Source: Dryococelus australis
Lineage: Eukaryota > Arthropoda > Insecta > Phasmatodea > Phasmatidae
DNA length: 64,000 nt
Assembly (NCBI GenBank): GCA_029891345.1
Contig: CM057009.1
Location: forward strand, 88,025,416-88,089,415
Direction: 5' to 3'
This document shows, piece by piece, positions 43,928 through 54,971 of this stretch. Every line of letters starts with the position of its first letter. Position 1 is the first letter of the stretch. The translations under genes were made by a program, and so were the position numbers. The notes under the pieces are model-generated. The model saw nothing but the letters and a program-made list of their open reading frames with translations. It was not told the origin of the DNA and ran no database searches.

Positions 43928-44604
43928 TTTAAACGGCTGTAAACGCGCCGTGTTACAAGAAAGAAATGTCACTGAAATAAATGTTTCTTCCATCTGGCAT
44001 ATTTTAGTATATCATCCCTTGTTACGGCGCGGCGGCAAGAAAATTCTTCGGCGAAGCATCTGCTCGCTAACAACCCTCCCGGGTGTAAAAAGGGAAGTCG
44101 ACAACACGTGGCGGGGGCCGCAGCGTCAGTGGAGAAGTGTCGTTGCTGGAGATCCAAGGAAGATAAAGCGAAGCGGAGCGGCATGTCTCTCGCCCAGACC
44201 GTCTCTTCCTGGCCCTCGTCACTCCTCAGTCGCGTAGATATGCTCGGGATGGGAACAGTGCAGCCGGCATGACATTCCTGTACCGCGCGGCGCGCCAACC
44301 ACAACACATGACTCAGATGACTGAGTTCACGAGATTGAAACGTTCGTTCCTTCGCGCCTCGGGCCCGACCGACATCTCGTGTTCGTGTAGAACCCATTAA
44401 ACCTAGACGGGGTGATTAAAAACGCGTTGAGATGAGCGCAGGTTTTGGTATTGCTGGGATGGAGAGGAAATATTCCTGTTACGTATTCCGAGAAATAAAG
44501 AACATTTGCAATAGCCCAAGGCAATGCTCCTGTATATGACGCACATTTAAACAGTTTAAAAAGTTGCGATACACAATAGCATGCAAAGTTGCGCCTTACA
44601 TTTG
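43928..44604. promoter_or_regulatory. GC-rich patch, possible CpG-island-like promoter
   Basis: About 44,020-44,400 is much more GC-rich and CpG-rich than its surroundings (CGGCGCGGCGGCAAG and CGCGCGGCGCGCC are examples). It contains a palindromic pair of AP-1-like sites, ATGACTCAGATGACTGAGT, at about 44,310. No TATA box or coding exon can be firmly assigned. It could be the promoter of a host gene or an old element. Confidence 0.3.
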
Positions 44605-45030
44605 TATAGACCATTCAGGGTTACTTCCATTTTTTTCTGAAACAACTGCTAGAATTCAAGTTTCACGGGAATTCCTCCGCCTCATGCAAACAAAACTTAG
44701 GTTTTGAAAGTTACACCACAAGGACATCACATCGCATTCGTGCACACTCATTTTAATAATATTTTGCACGAAAACTATTTCTTACTAGCAATTACCAACA
44801 TAAATATATTCTCCCTAATTTTATTCACATTAATTACAAATCAAATATTATAATTTATAAATATAATGTAAGTGAGCGTTTAATAAAAAATAAGATTATT
44901 TTATGGTAAGAGAAATATGAAACGCTTGTGATAGATAAAGTATTTATGAAACGACCAAACACGTCATACACAGGGTGATTTTTCAAAGGTTTGATTCAAA
45001 AAGTGTGAACATACCACGGAATAGACTATA
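44605..45030. mobile_element. MITE family X, copy 4 (most diverged)
   Basis: It begins TATAGACCATTCAGGGTTAC and ends AAAAGTGTGAACATACCACG, GAATAGACTATAAC, with the family phrase CCTCCGCCTCATGCAAACAA inside. The length, 426 bp, is that of copies 2 and 3. Confidence 0.55.
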
Positions 45031-45299
45031 ACAACGCAACAAGCGAACATAAAAACTAAGTTGGTAAACATCATTGTGGACAGATTAAAGTGTTAAAACA
45101 CTTTTGTTGATAAAAAAAATTATGCCCTGTGATAGGAGGAAACTGAATCAGATACGTACAAATTCATGCAAAAATATTTATAAGTGTTCCGACATCTTAA
45201 AGGCAAAAAACTATCGTATTGACTTATTTACCACAAAACAAGGAACTTGTTGATACATCGGTTGAGTACATGTACATGTGCGTGTCCATTCTTAACTAT

Positions 45300-45351
<52 letters not shown>

Positions 45352-45959
45352 TCCATGCCATCATTTGAAGTGTGCTACCCAACATGTCACATCTGTTTAT
45401 TACTTCTGGTTCTATGCAGTGTATTAAAAAATAAGAATGATTAATTATTGCATTGCAAATAGCAAATTAATTTTTCTTAAAATATATAAGAACAGATCTG
45501 CACAGTCTAGGTTCCAGAAAAATGGTATAATAACTTGCAGTCAATACTTAATGTATCGCGGTACTTGACAATTTAAATACTTATGCTGCCTCTGGACACA
45601 TCAATGCCTCGTCCCCAGATGTAGTGAGACGGCACTGATGCTGTATGACACTGTAACAATGTATGATTTCAGTATATCAGATGGCGACTATACATGTATT
45701 TCAGTTCAGCATGCTACATATACCGAGCAACTGGACTTACTTCATCCAAACGTTGTGTACTTGGTAGTGCCTTGGCGACCATTAAAATAAATTATTTGTA
45801 GATTCTGTCCGCTATTTCGTAAGATGGTGCCACATGACATGTCAAGATTTTTTAATTATATTTCAGAATCTACAGAAATTAAATATATAATCAATATACC
45901 GACAGTTTTTCCTAAGATAGTTCGAATAAAGCAACCTAAAGTTTGTAGTTATATATTTA
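45031..45959. other. Non-coding, with (TA)n at 45,297-45,350
   Basis: A long TA tract interrupted once near 45,311. The remainder is AT-rich with no gene signal. Confidence 0.6.
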
Positions 45960-46620
45960 TTATTGGTGGCTTTTAATGCACATATCTGTGAAACATACAA
46001 AGCAAACTGAAACCAGCTTTATTATTTTATGCATTGAATACAACAAAGGTTAACTTTTATAGCATACCTATGTCTTGTTAAAACAAATGCCACTTCAAAA
46101 TTAAACTTAAATATCATATCCTAGTAATTTCTCAACCGATTCCCACAACATATGCATGCAAGTAGTCATACGGTAGGCCACCTAACAATTTTTTTATGAA
46201 GTACTATACTAGTCTCTTATTTTTAGACCACAGTATTATCCTTGCGGTGTTATGTGTCATATATCTTGTAGCATTAAGTGAATTGAAAATAATCTTGGTG
46301 TGGCGACGTATCTACCACGCACACTAAATTCACTATGCAAACTTCAGCCGGCCTCCATTTTGTAAGGTACTGCAACCAAAACATTTTTACACCCTTCCAG
46401 TACAACTCAGGAACTAATCGAATCAAACAGTTTGGAACATTACTTAAGACTTTTTTAACACCCACATTCCTTTATCTAAATCTTTGAGTTCTTCGTGAAA
46501 ATAAATTGCATGTACAGATAGATAAAATTTGGGTAATTATTTACGTAGGTAACTTAATAGATTTATTGATTTAAATTTCTGGTAGCTTTCAATTTCAAAA
46601 GGCATAGTTAACGTATCGAG
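45960..46620 (-). repeat. Inverted relatives of the ~280-bp repeat
   Basis: In reverse complement this shows GGTGGCCTACCGTATGACTA and GTGGGAATCGGTTGAGAAAT at about 46,115-46,185, and TTCGATTAGTTCCTGAGTTG at about 46,400-46,425. This is the same order of words as in the array at 39,250-40,700, so one or two units lie in opposite orientation about 6 kb away. Confidence 0.5.
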
Positions 46621-47299
46621 AAGTAACAACCTTCTTTTTGACTTATTACTCGTATACAAATCTAACAAGAATATATATTGCCAAAACATATTAATGAAAA
46701 AATTGTGATCTTTAATCGTTTAGAATAAGCTCACTTTTATCAATTAAATTGCGTTAGTTAATTGTGCTATTGGATTATGGCCTGTTATCGGTTGCTGATA
46801 AAATAACTTACAAATAATTTCATACAGAAAATTATATTCAAAATTATTTATACAATTAAATTTTCCTATGTGTTTTCATGGCTTACAAATATTTTATAAT
46901 TGCTTTTAAAAATTTTAAAAACGTGTTAATCAAAAATGTTAATTTTTTAAGCTTGCGAGGGTTTTATAAATTTCAAGAATTAAAATGTATGTACAATTTA
47001 TTTTAAAATTAATAGTGGTCCATCATTTCCTTATAAATGTAAATGCATATGTATGTAGTTGTGGGCCTCTGATCTGTATCCCCCCCCCCTTTTTTTCCTA
47101 GATATTTTTGTGACTGCCTGTGTCACAAAGATCTCATGCACAGAGAAATCAATCCGATTAGTAGTAGAGCGTGGGTCGGAAGATGGAAAAGTACGGGGAC
47201 AAGCGTACAATATGACGTGGCATGCGTGTGTGCCTGCTTGAGGGACTGATCGCAGACATGGATACGTTATGTAGCGCCTTACAGGCAGCCCCGAATTGT
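46621..47299. other. No recognisable gene
   Basis: Strongly AT-rich to 47,040, then a C-run and T-run (47,081-47,098). No coding signal. Confidence 0.5.
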
Positions 47300-48029
47300 C
47301 ATCCCCCTTTCGAGGGAAGTCTCGACGCGGAGCACGGGAGTCTATGGGCGTGCACAAGTGCGGAATAGCTGCACAGGGTTAGCGGCGGTAAGTGTGCTGC
47401 AAGTATGTCGCATACAGCTCCTTCACACCGTAGTAGGGAGTTGTTGTTATTGGAGTGGAGAGCTTTGGGCGGCTCTTAACATCGAGGTCTTGCGAGCCGA
47501 TGAAGTGAGTACTGTTACATCCTTAAAAGCTTGTGACTTTAATGTAGCTAAATGCTTTGTATCAAACGTACATGTTGGGGTACTCAGTGGCGAACTCAAA
47601 TATATGCAGTTTCGTCTGTGTATTTATATCACTGTCATATTATATCTCGTCACAATATGTTTTACAACTCGTTACAATATGTTAGTTATTCGTTAAATCG
47701 GAGGAGCTCACGTTACGTGTACTTGGTTACATTGTGTCAGATATGAATGTGAATCGTTGTTAAATTACTTGTTTTTATAAATGGCCACACTGACTAGTCT
47801 ACTATGATCCGACTTCACCATGTCCATGATGCCGTAGGCTGAAGACTAGACGCATGTCGGCGGACGGCACGCCCCCATCTCTGGACGCCTTGCTGGCGCA
47901 GAGTCGCTACGACAAAAGCCTCGTTCGCCGCGTTTACAGCCGTAATATTCGGCTCACTAGGCCTGCCTGGTGGGGTTTGTTTAGAAGCGCTCAAGCTTCG
48001 TTCCACTTCTTCGCAATATGTTTGTGCTA
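47300..48029 (+). CDS. Possible host-gene first exon(s)
   Basis: A local rise in GC includes a strong splice-donor match GCGGCGGTAAGTGTG at about 47,384 and another GATGAAGTGAGTAC at about 47,500. A frame from ATG 47,854 (MSADGTPPSLDALLAQ, then SRYDKSLVRRVYSR) has G/C-rich third positions, unlike the flanks, for about 45 codons. A donor-like CTGGTGGGGT at about 47,969 could close such an exon. No family is recognised and no second exon was found, so it remains a candidate only. Confidence 0.2.
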
Positions 48030-48450
48030 TAGGCTGTTCGCGGTAAAATGAGCACTTTTGAAAGCCCTGCTTAAAATATACTTGTATGCACGTTGTGTAT
48101 CCTTCCGCCTTATGTAAAATAACATTGTCATGGGCCTCATCACTTTATTCATGCGTCGGTCAAGTGAAACTGTGAAATTATTAGAACAGCAAACATTTTG
48201 TAAATCTGCAACTTTTTTACACACTGATGCATTAAAATAAACAGAAAGCGAAAGAAATAATTTAAATTATCATATATGGTAACCTAAAACTTATTTATTC
48301 GACGTTAAAATATGGAACTACTTTCCATTTATCGTTACCAACTTTACCGGGCGCATGTCACTCAGTGCGCCCGTTGAAGTATATGCAGACATGGGCAGTG
48401 ACTTTTTCTAAGGTTGATTTCAAAAGTGCTCACTTTATCGTGAACAGTCT
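48030..48450. mobile_element. MITE family X, copy 3
   Basis: Begins TAGGCTGTTCGCGGTAAAAT, GAGCACTTTTGAAA and ends TTTCAAAAGTGCTCACTTTA, TCGTGAACAGTCT, the cleanest inverted ends of the family. It is in direct orientation with copy 2 and shares its interior. It ends about 25 bp before SINE copy 2. Confidence 0.85.
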
Positions 48451-48474
48451 TTACCGTGGCTAGCATGCCTGTTG

Positions 48475-48656
48475 CTGCACGTAACATTACGGAGCGGAAC
48501 CAGAATGCAAGGGTGGGGGAAACGGGAGATCCCCTAGAAAACCGGCCGAACAGCTGCATTTTCCGGCACGATTTCCAAGTGTGAAAATCCGGGAGTCGAA
48601 CCGGGCTCGCCTTGGCGGGAGGCAAGAAGTCTGACCACTACGACACTGCGGCCCGC
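48475..48656 (-). repeat. tRNA-headed SINE, copy 2
   Basis: On the reverse strand: GCGGGCCGCAGTGTCGTAGT, GGTCAGACTTCTTGCCTCCC, then the B box CCGGTTCGACTCCCGG, and a body with CCGGTTTTCTAGGGGATC and CCCACCCTTGCATTCTGG. The body and head correspond to copy 1 at 23,625-23,790. Confidence 0.7.
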
Positions 48657-49237
48657 ATTATTATTGGAGAGGGAGAGTTGAGGGACAAAGGTTGTTCATC
48701 AAGGCAGTCGACTAAGATACTGAGTAAAGATACACCTAGAGTGGACTTCCCCAGGTAATATTTTCTGACCACTCCAGCTGTAGTTCGAGGGATGAACACC
48801 ACGTCGCGTTAGTCCATTTTCGTGGCTTGAGCGTGGGGAATGTCGGCGGCGTTGCCACACTGACATCTATCCTCTCTCTCACTCATACTCCATCTCTGCC
48901 CCCCCCCCCCCCCAAGACCAAACGCCGCAACAGTAGAAAGTGTTCTGATTGTCTGTTATACCCACACGCTGGGACAGACAAGATGGCGGACACCCGAGTT
49001 CCTTTATCACGTCGTATATATCCGTTTACGAAAAGATTACAAGTTCTGTAAAACATATGAATGAACAAAATGAAACATAATGTATGCATAAGTAACGGGA
49101 AACGTGGCATATTGCTCATACAGTCATAATAAAAGAATAAACACCACTTTATAAAATACGCGATAACTGTGGATTTATGTGCTATATAATAACTTATCAC
49201 ACATGTATATTGTAAGTGGTTTGTATAACTCAGCCCT
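48657..49237. other. No clear gene
   Basis: A C-run at about 48,900-48,913 and a YY1-like ACAAGATGGCGGAC at about 48,979. A 74-codon open frame spanning both is not convincing because it contains the homopolymer. Confidence 0.4.
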
Positions 49238-49309
49238 GCCCTCATAGCTCAGGGGTAGGATGGCCGACATGTAGTCGGAGGATCGCGGGTTCGCGCCCCG
49301 GTGCCTCCG
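49238..49309 (+). repeat. tRNA-like sequence (Thr-like), probably SINE head or pseudogene
   Basis: A-box-like TAGCTCAGGGGTAGG and B-box-like GGGTTCGCGCCCC lie about 35 bp apart. The anticodon arm CCGACATGTAGTCGG would give a TGT anticodon. The acceptor ends do not pair and the base before the anticodon is A instead of T, so it is not a functional tRNA gene. Confidence 0.55.
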
Positions 49310-52300
49310 ACGTGGCAGATGCTCAGCTCGATTGTCGCACTCGGAATTCGTCAACAGGTCGGTCTCACTAGAGCCTTGTCAACGTCAAAAATGTCACAAC
49401 AACGTCAAATGAAGGTTTTAAAAAAAAGTGAGTTAGTGCGCATGTCTGTGACATATAATCGTGGGTATAAGAGTTCGAATCTCCGAAGAAAATCGAGGTC
49501 TTTTATGTGACACATATAAATGTGACACAATAAATTTATTGTTAGAAAATATTTATTACCAGAATATCTTTGTCTAAAAGTAATACTATGCAAGTACCAG
49601 CACAGTACATTTGACGAGCAGTGGTTGTTTACTAATCACATCGATTGGTTTCTAAAGTAGAGAATTTGAGCTGTATAGTGTGGGTAATGTTAACAGGCAC
49701 ACATGAAAGCCTTAAGTTTATTATTTTAAGAGTTCTGTCTTCTTTTGGCCGTATAACCGCAAAAGCGTGTTTAATTACGGAGAGCACAAGATTGAATATA
49801 ATGCTCATTAAAGATACACATTTAAAAACACGGGCGTAGTCGGAATTGGGGGGGGGGGGGGGTGATATATTAGGACACCCCGCCCCTCCGCCTCACATAA
49901 CCGAAATGAAAATAAAATTTGAAAACAAAATTACAAGTTTTATTATATGTTAATTCAAGGAATATGTGATCTGCCTTGAACATGAAGAATGTTTATAGCG
50001 TTGTGTGGTTCAATATCTGTACATGAAGCCATTGATTATAAATAATTACGTAACTATAAATTTTGTAATAATACAGGTTTTGTATTTTGTTCAAAAATAG
50101 ACATAAGAAATCATCTCTCTCCCCCCATCCCCCTCCCAGCTTTGAGTACATTCGTAGCTACGGTCTTGTTTAAATAATATGCCGATGTTTTAATGAGTGG
50201 CATAAATGTCCGTCGTACATACATGTAAATACAGTACCTTGTTTTCCATACATAAGCAGTGCCGTTACTCATACCATTTTACATACATTAATAGTACTCG
50301 TACGTTAAAATCTAAATCAATGCACTCTTCAGGGGAAAAAACAAATAATCGTCTTATCTTTTGGATGCACCACAAAGCACTTACATATCAAATTTGGTTG
50401 CATTTGTACCCCTTGTCCCCTGCGAGTTGTTTTGCCTACCATTTACAAGTTTATATTAGTACTTTAGATAACGTGTGGGTATGAACGGATGCGGTCTTTC
50501 TTCCCTTCTGCTATAGAAAATTGTATGCTTCCTGTTGTGCCCATGAGTATAGGTAACAGAAAGTAGCAAAATTGAGCCTCGTGTAAGTACGGCTTAAAAG
50601 AATCACGCCTCTCGCAGAATTTAGGCACCAGAAACTTCTTAAGTCCTTTTTAAATTTCGGAAGGAAAACTGTTTTGAAAATATGATACACTACATACATC
50701 TAGTATTATACTAACGTATTACAATTAACATTGTTAAGTGGTAGGGGAATGCTAGTACAAAGGAGAAAATACCCACGTTAGCGAATCGAATCTACACTTG
50801 CTGTATGAATTATCACTCCTTGTTAAGAAGATCGTACATGTTATAAAACATATATTTCGTTAGTATAGTATAATCAAACAAAATGAGTGGTTTTTAACGA
50901 AAAAAATTTTTTATTTATTTAAGAAAACATGGGGCACACAAGAACATAACTACTTTAGGAAAAGTAAACTATAATTATGTAGATATGCCACAGAGTTAAC
51001 ACACAAATCATTCAAATTTGTACATAGCGTTTGTAGATTGTTGTCATAATCCAGTTGTAGGCTAGGAGACGATAAACATTCCAGAATACACGACGAACTT
51101 TTGACACAGTCAAGATATTTAATAATATTTCTGTTATTCTTGGTAACAACTGTGCACTATAAACAGAGAAATGTATTGATTTGACTGCGTATATACACAC
51201 TTGCACACCTTAATGCAGCGGAAGCTGCGACGTCTGAAGTAAAGCTGGATTAACAATATAAATATGTAAGCATTATATTATGCGTTAAGATGAGTGCAGA
51301 AGAAACGAATGTGTGTTCTCTTATGTTTTGGTTCCCAGTGGAACCTTACCAGGTCGTGTGCGTTGGTGGGATTTCCTTAAGCATTGAAACAAATAATTGT
51401 ATTATATATCTTTAGAAAAAATGTTGAGGCTACGGCCAATCAGTACATAGCAGTCGGTGCTGTTGGCGGGAAAAGGTTATTTACAGTAATGTAAGTATAA
51501 AACAATGTGACAAAGGCGTGTATGTGAACATGTTGACGTTGATATTTGTTCACAAATAATAAGCTTCTCTAATAGCAACTGTCGGCTTTGAAGTATGGTC
51601 TGCTTCAATATGGTTGTTCCTAACGAGGTGTTGTTAGGAACAAATGTAAACATGACAGGCTTGCTGCCTGTTTAAATTCACTGGAGTTAAGAATTAAAAC
51701 ATTAATGGAAAACTGAAAATACACAAAACGTGTTTGTGTATGACAGAGGAACACCTACTGCGTAATTCTAAATGCATTAGGTTTTGTATCGTAAACGTAG
51801 GCCGTATCCGAAATGGCAGATTGTGTTGGCAAAATTATCATTTGACCCGATATTTTATACAAACATTGTGACGTATTTGGTAAATTTATATTTCATATCT
51901 TGTATATAGCGGATGTTAGAAAAATACAAAATGACAAAATCAGCGCCATGTTGGTTTTGACATTCAAAACACATGCGCGAATGCGTACTTAAAACGTTTT
52001 TTTAAAACAAACAACTGTTCAAAAAATACACTATACATGTTTTAAAAAGCAAGTAAGTATTGTGCTTTGTTTATATATTTCGTAACACATGTTTTATTTT
52101 AAGTCGTTATTGGATATTATATTATTGTCTTGTCTATTAACACATTCGTAGCATTCCAGTAATGATCGTACAAATATTACGTCTATTTTAAGCATTTAAT
52201 TTATATAAAACATTTTTTCACTGTTAATGTAAGAATGTGTTGCCGCGAGTGCCAAACAAGTGACTGTCGACAACGTCCGGATTGAAACCTACGAAATGAC

Positions 52301-53131
52301 AAATTACAAAATAACGAATTTGTCCTTACGGACACAGCATTTCCTTGACTATTAATGATTGGCACCGAGTCATTGCATTCAACCGATGTTTAGTGCAGAA
52401 ATAGTTATATTTTGTAATGTACATATTCTGAAGTGCAATATTGCGACTTTCTTTGTTATGTCTAGCGCTAATGCGTTCGTTAGTCTTAACATTACTGATA
52501 AACACTACAGTGTCAACATTACTGATAAACACTACAGTGTCAACGTTTTTCGCATTGTTATGAGTCTGAGGTTTCAGTGAACAATATACAGCGGTGTGCT
52601 GTGTTAAACTCGTGTAAATATAAATACACACAGCTGCCAACGTATCAGACAATATCCACTTATGCACATCATTATTGTAAACGCGGATCTTACAGAGACG
52701 ACACTTTGTCGCTTTCAAACATACATCTGTTAGAGTTGAGCCTTAAACGTTATCATTAATGTTCTTTTACCGCATTGTGCAAAAGGTTTTCTGCTCATAC
52801 TGCGTTCGCATTGGTCTACGTGCGTAAATGTTTTCCATATTTCGGGAACTGACATAGGCACGTGCACGGGGAAACGAATGTGTGTACGTCTCGCGTCCTT
52901 ACAGCACATAAGCTACTATTTTGAAAATCGATTTATATGCAGTTCTTAATTGTTATTCCTAATATTTCTTTTTATAAAGAGTGGAATGGAGGCATTACCT
53001 TTTCAGAAATGCCACTGAGCAACGTTCGCAACAATATATAGTCTCTAACCTTTAATGATCTAGAAGAGCCGGGATAAATATAAGCAGTTTTCGTCGTGAT
53101 TTGTTATAAACGGGGGGTGACATTGAATTTA
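49310..53131. other. Long stretch without recognisable gene
   Basis: Mostly AT-rich. It holds a G-run at about 49,848-49,862 and a C-rich patch at 50,117-50,140. Two copies of a 27-bp unit lie at 52,488-52,541. Short open frames have no family resemblance. Confidence 0.45.
52488..52541 (+). repeat. 27-bp tandem duplication, two perfect units
   Basis: The unit AACATTACTGATAAACACTA followed by CAGTGTC is repeated perfectly. It contains the near-palindrome ACACTACAGTGT. Confidence 0.9.
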
Positions 53132-54108
53132 TCCTATATAATAAGGAGACGATCTCTGTCTGTCCGTCTTTAATACTTCTAAGTCCCTTGAGACTCAACA
53201 GAGGTTCTTCAAATTTTGCAGAGCGAATCCTCAGGGTCAAATACAGGTCAAGTTCAAATTTGAGCTAGATCAGTTTGCGCAATCATGACTTTTGACCCTA
53301 AGAACTCATTTTTAAATCACTTTTTCCTGTGAAAAACTTGTATTAATGAATACAGATTATTGCATAGAGAGCCCAACAAACACAACCTGTCAGCAAAGTG
53401 TCGGCAAATTGTCGGCCCGATACCTGTATTGTCGGCAACTGTCGTATCAATGGCAAAATATAGCCATCTGACAACGGCGTGACGTCTTTTTTGAGACAGT
53501 ATGTTTTCCGTTATAAAAAAGACAACGGCCCGCGGTATATTTTAGGGTAACATATGGATATCACCTAAATTATATCTGCGTGATATCTCACAACCAACAT
53601 GTCGCCAATAGCAAAAATAATATTCTGGCCCGATTCTGATATAGCATCTTTGTTATTTCGGTAAGCTGCCGGTCATCTTATTTATTCTGGCCCGCTAACG
53701 TTTTAGAGGCATGACTCTTTATCACAATAAAGATACAAATATGATGTCTTTTTGAAAGTGTTTTTTGAATAGGCAAGATTTTAGCTAGCTGTTAATTGCA
53801 TGATATATTATCTGAGACCATGTGTTAACCATTAGCATAGATTTTTTTTCATGATCGTATATGTGTCACGTGGTAGCCCATGGAATTTTTACTTTGGATT
53901 TTTTTTTCATTTGTACAACCATCCGACTGATATATTAAAATCTAACAAAACTATTTTGTTTGCAAGCCTTTGAAGAAATGAAGAAACAGTTTTTAAATAT
54001 TCAGTGGATTAAAATTATTTGTTATATTGTCATGGAATTTTAACATTCGCTTATAATAATTGTTGTCATGTGAAATTTGAAATAACTCGAGCCCATTAGC
54101 AATAGCAT

Positions 54109-54182
54109 AGCTGTGGTGTACAGATTAGCATGCTGGGCTGTCAACTCAAGGGTGTTAGGTTCGATTCCCGAACTCAGCAAAC
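54109..54182 (+). repeat. tRNA-Asp-like sequence, SINE head or pseudogene
   Basis: TAGCTGTGGTGTACAGATTAG with the loop CTGTCAA (anticodon GTC) and the B box TAGGTTCGATTCCCG have tRNA spacing. The acceptor stem does not pair well. Confidence 0.5.
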
Positions 54183-54324
54183 CAACGCTTTTCGTATTGT
54201 ATAATGTAATGAGAAATAAATTAAATTAATATATGCAAAGAGTAAATAACAATTACTACAATTTTAATTGAAAAATTAAGGTTTCTTCATGGTCATACTG
54301 CTTATTTCTGGACATCATGCCTCT

Positions 54325-54550
54325 GCAGGCCCGGCATTGTAATGACAACAACCTGTCGCTGGCCCGGCATCTTGCCGCCATCCAGCCGCCGTAGGCCTGG
54401 CGTCTTGCAGCCATTCCAGGCTCGGCGTCTTGCCACCATCTAGCTGCCGCAGGTCCAGCTTCTCTCCACCATCCAGCTATTGTAGGCCCGGCGTCTCTCC
54501 GCCATCCAACCGCTGCAGACCCAGCGTCTTGCTGCCATCCACCGCTTTTG
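54325..54550 (+). repeat. ~40-bp degenerate minisatellite
   Basis: Phrases GGCCCGGCGTCTTGCCGCCA and CCATCCAGCCGCCGTAGG alternate five or six times with changes. It is GC-rich in an AT-rich setting. Confidence 0.75.
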
Positions 54551-54747
54551 GCATAAGACAGCGAGCTGGCATCATCTGGCTGGAGTTTGTCGTCTATCTT
54601 TTACCGGCCCGATTCCGGCCCGTACTTTTAGCCTTTGCTAGGATATGAAGGTAATGTTTACTCTAAATGTATGGCTTATAAGTTGAGTTATGTTTAATAT
54701 AATTTTATATCTCTATGCTATTTTTGTCTCTCTTTGTATGGCTAAAG

Positions 54748-54855
54748 ATGGAGGGGTGTTGGGGGTGGTGGTTGGGGGTGGGTGGTGGGGGATTTCTGGC
54801 GGGAGGGAGGGGGTGGAAGGGGAGGGTTGGAGGGTAGTAGGTATAGGTAGAGGGG
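54748..54855 (+). repeat. G-rich tract, likely G-quadruplex-forming
   Basis: Many runs of three to six G separated by one to four bases (GGTTGGGGGTGGGTGGTGGG is one part) on the forward strand. It is purine-rich throughout. Confidence 0.75.
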
Positions 54856-54971
54856 TGTATGTATGCAATTATTTTTTTCAGTCTTTGCATGATAACTAAA
54901 TTTTTTAACATGGTAACTGTTCTAGGCACGTGACAATACTAAAAACACGGTCACGGGCTGGGTCCCCTAGT

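Larger units (their letters stand above)
53132..54971 (+). mobile_element. Helitron-like non-autonomous element (tentative)
   Basis: The left end TCCTATATAATAAGGAGACG, then CTGTCTGTCCGTC is of the type seen at the 5' ends of many arthropod Helitrons. The right end GGGCTGGGTCCCCTAGT finishes with CTAGT, fitting the CTRRT rule. The preceding base at the left is A as expected, but the base after CTAGT is A instead of T, and the 3' hairpin is weak. There is no Rep/helicase coding. Internal repeats of CGGCCCGAT and GTCGGC words are present. Confidence 0.4.

Noticed and set aside
49238..49309. Functional tRNA-Thr gene
   Set aside because: Acceptor stem ends do not pair and the base preceding the anticodon is not T; more likely a SINE head or pseudogene.
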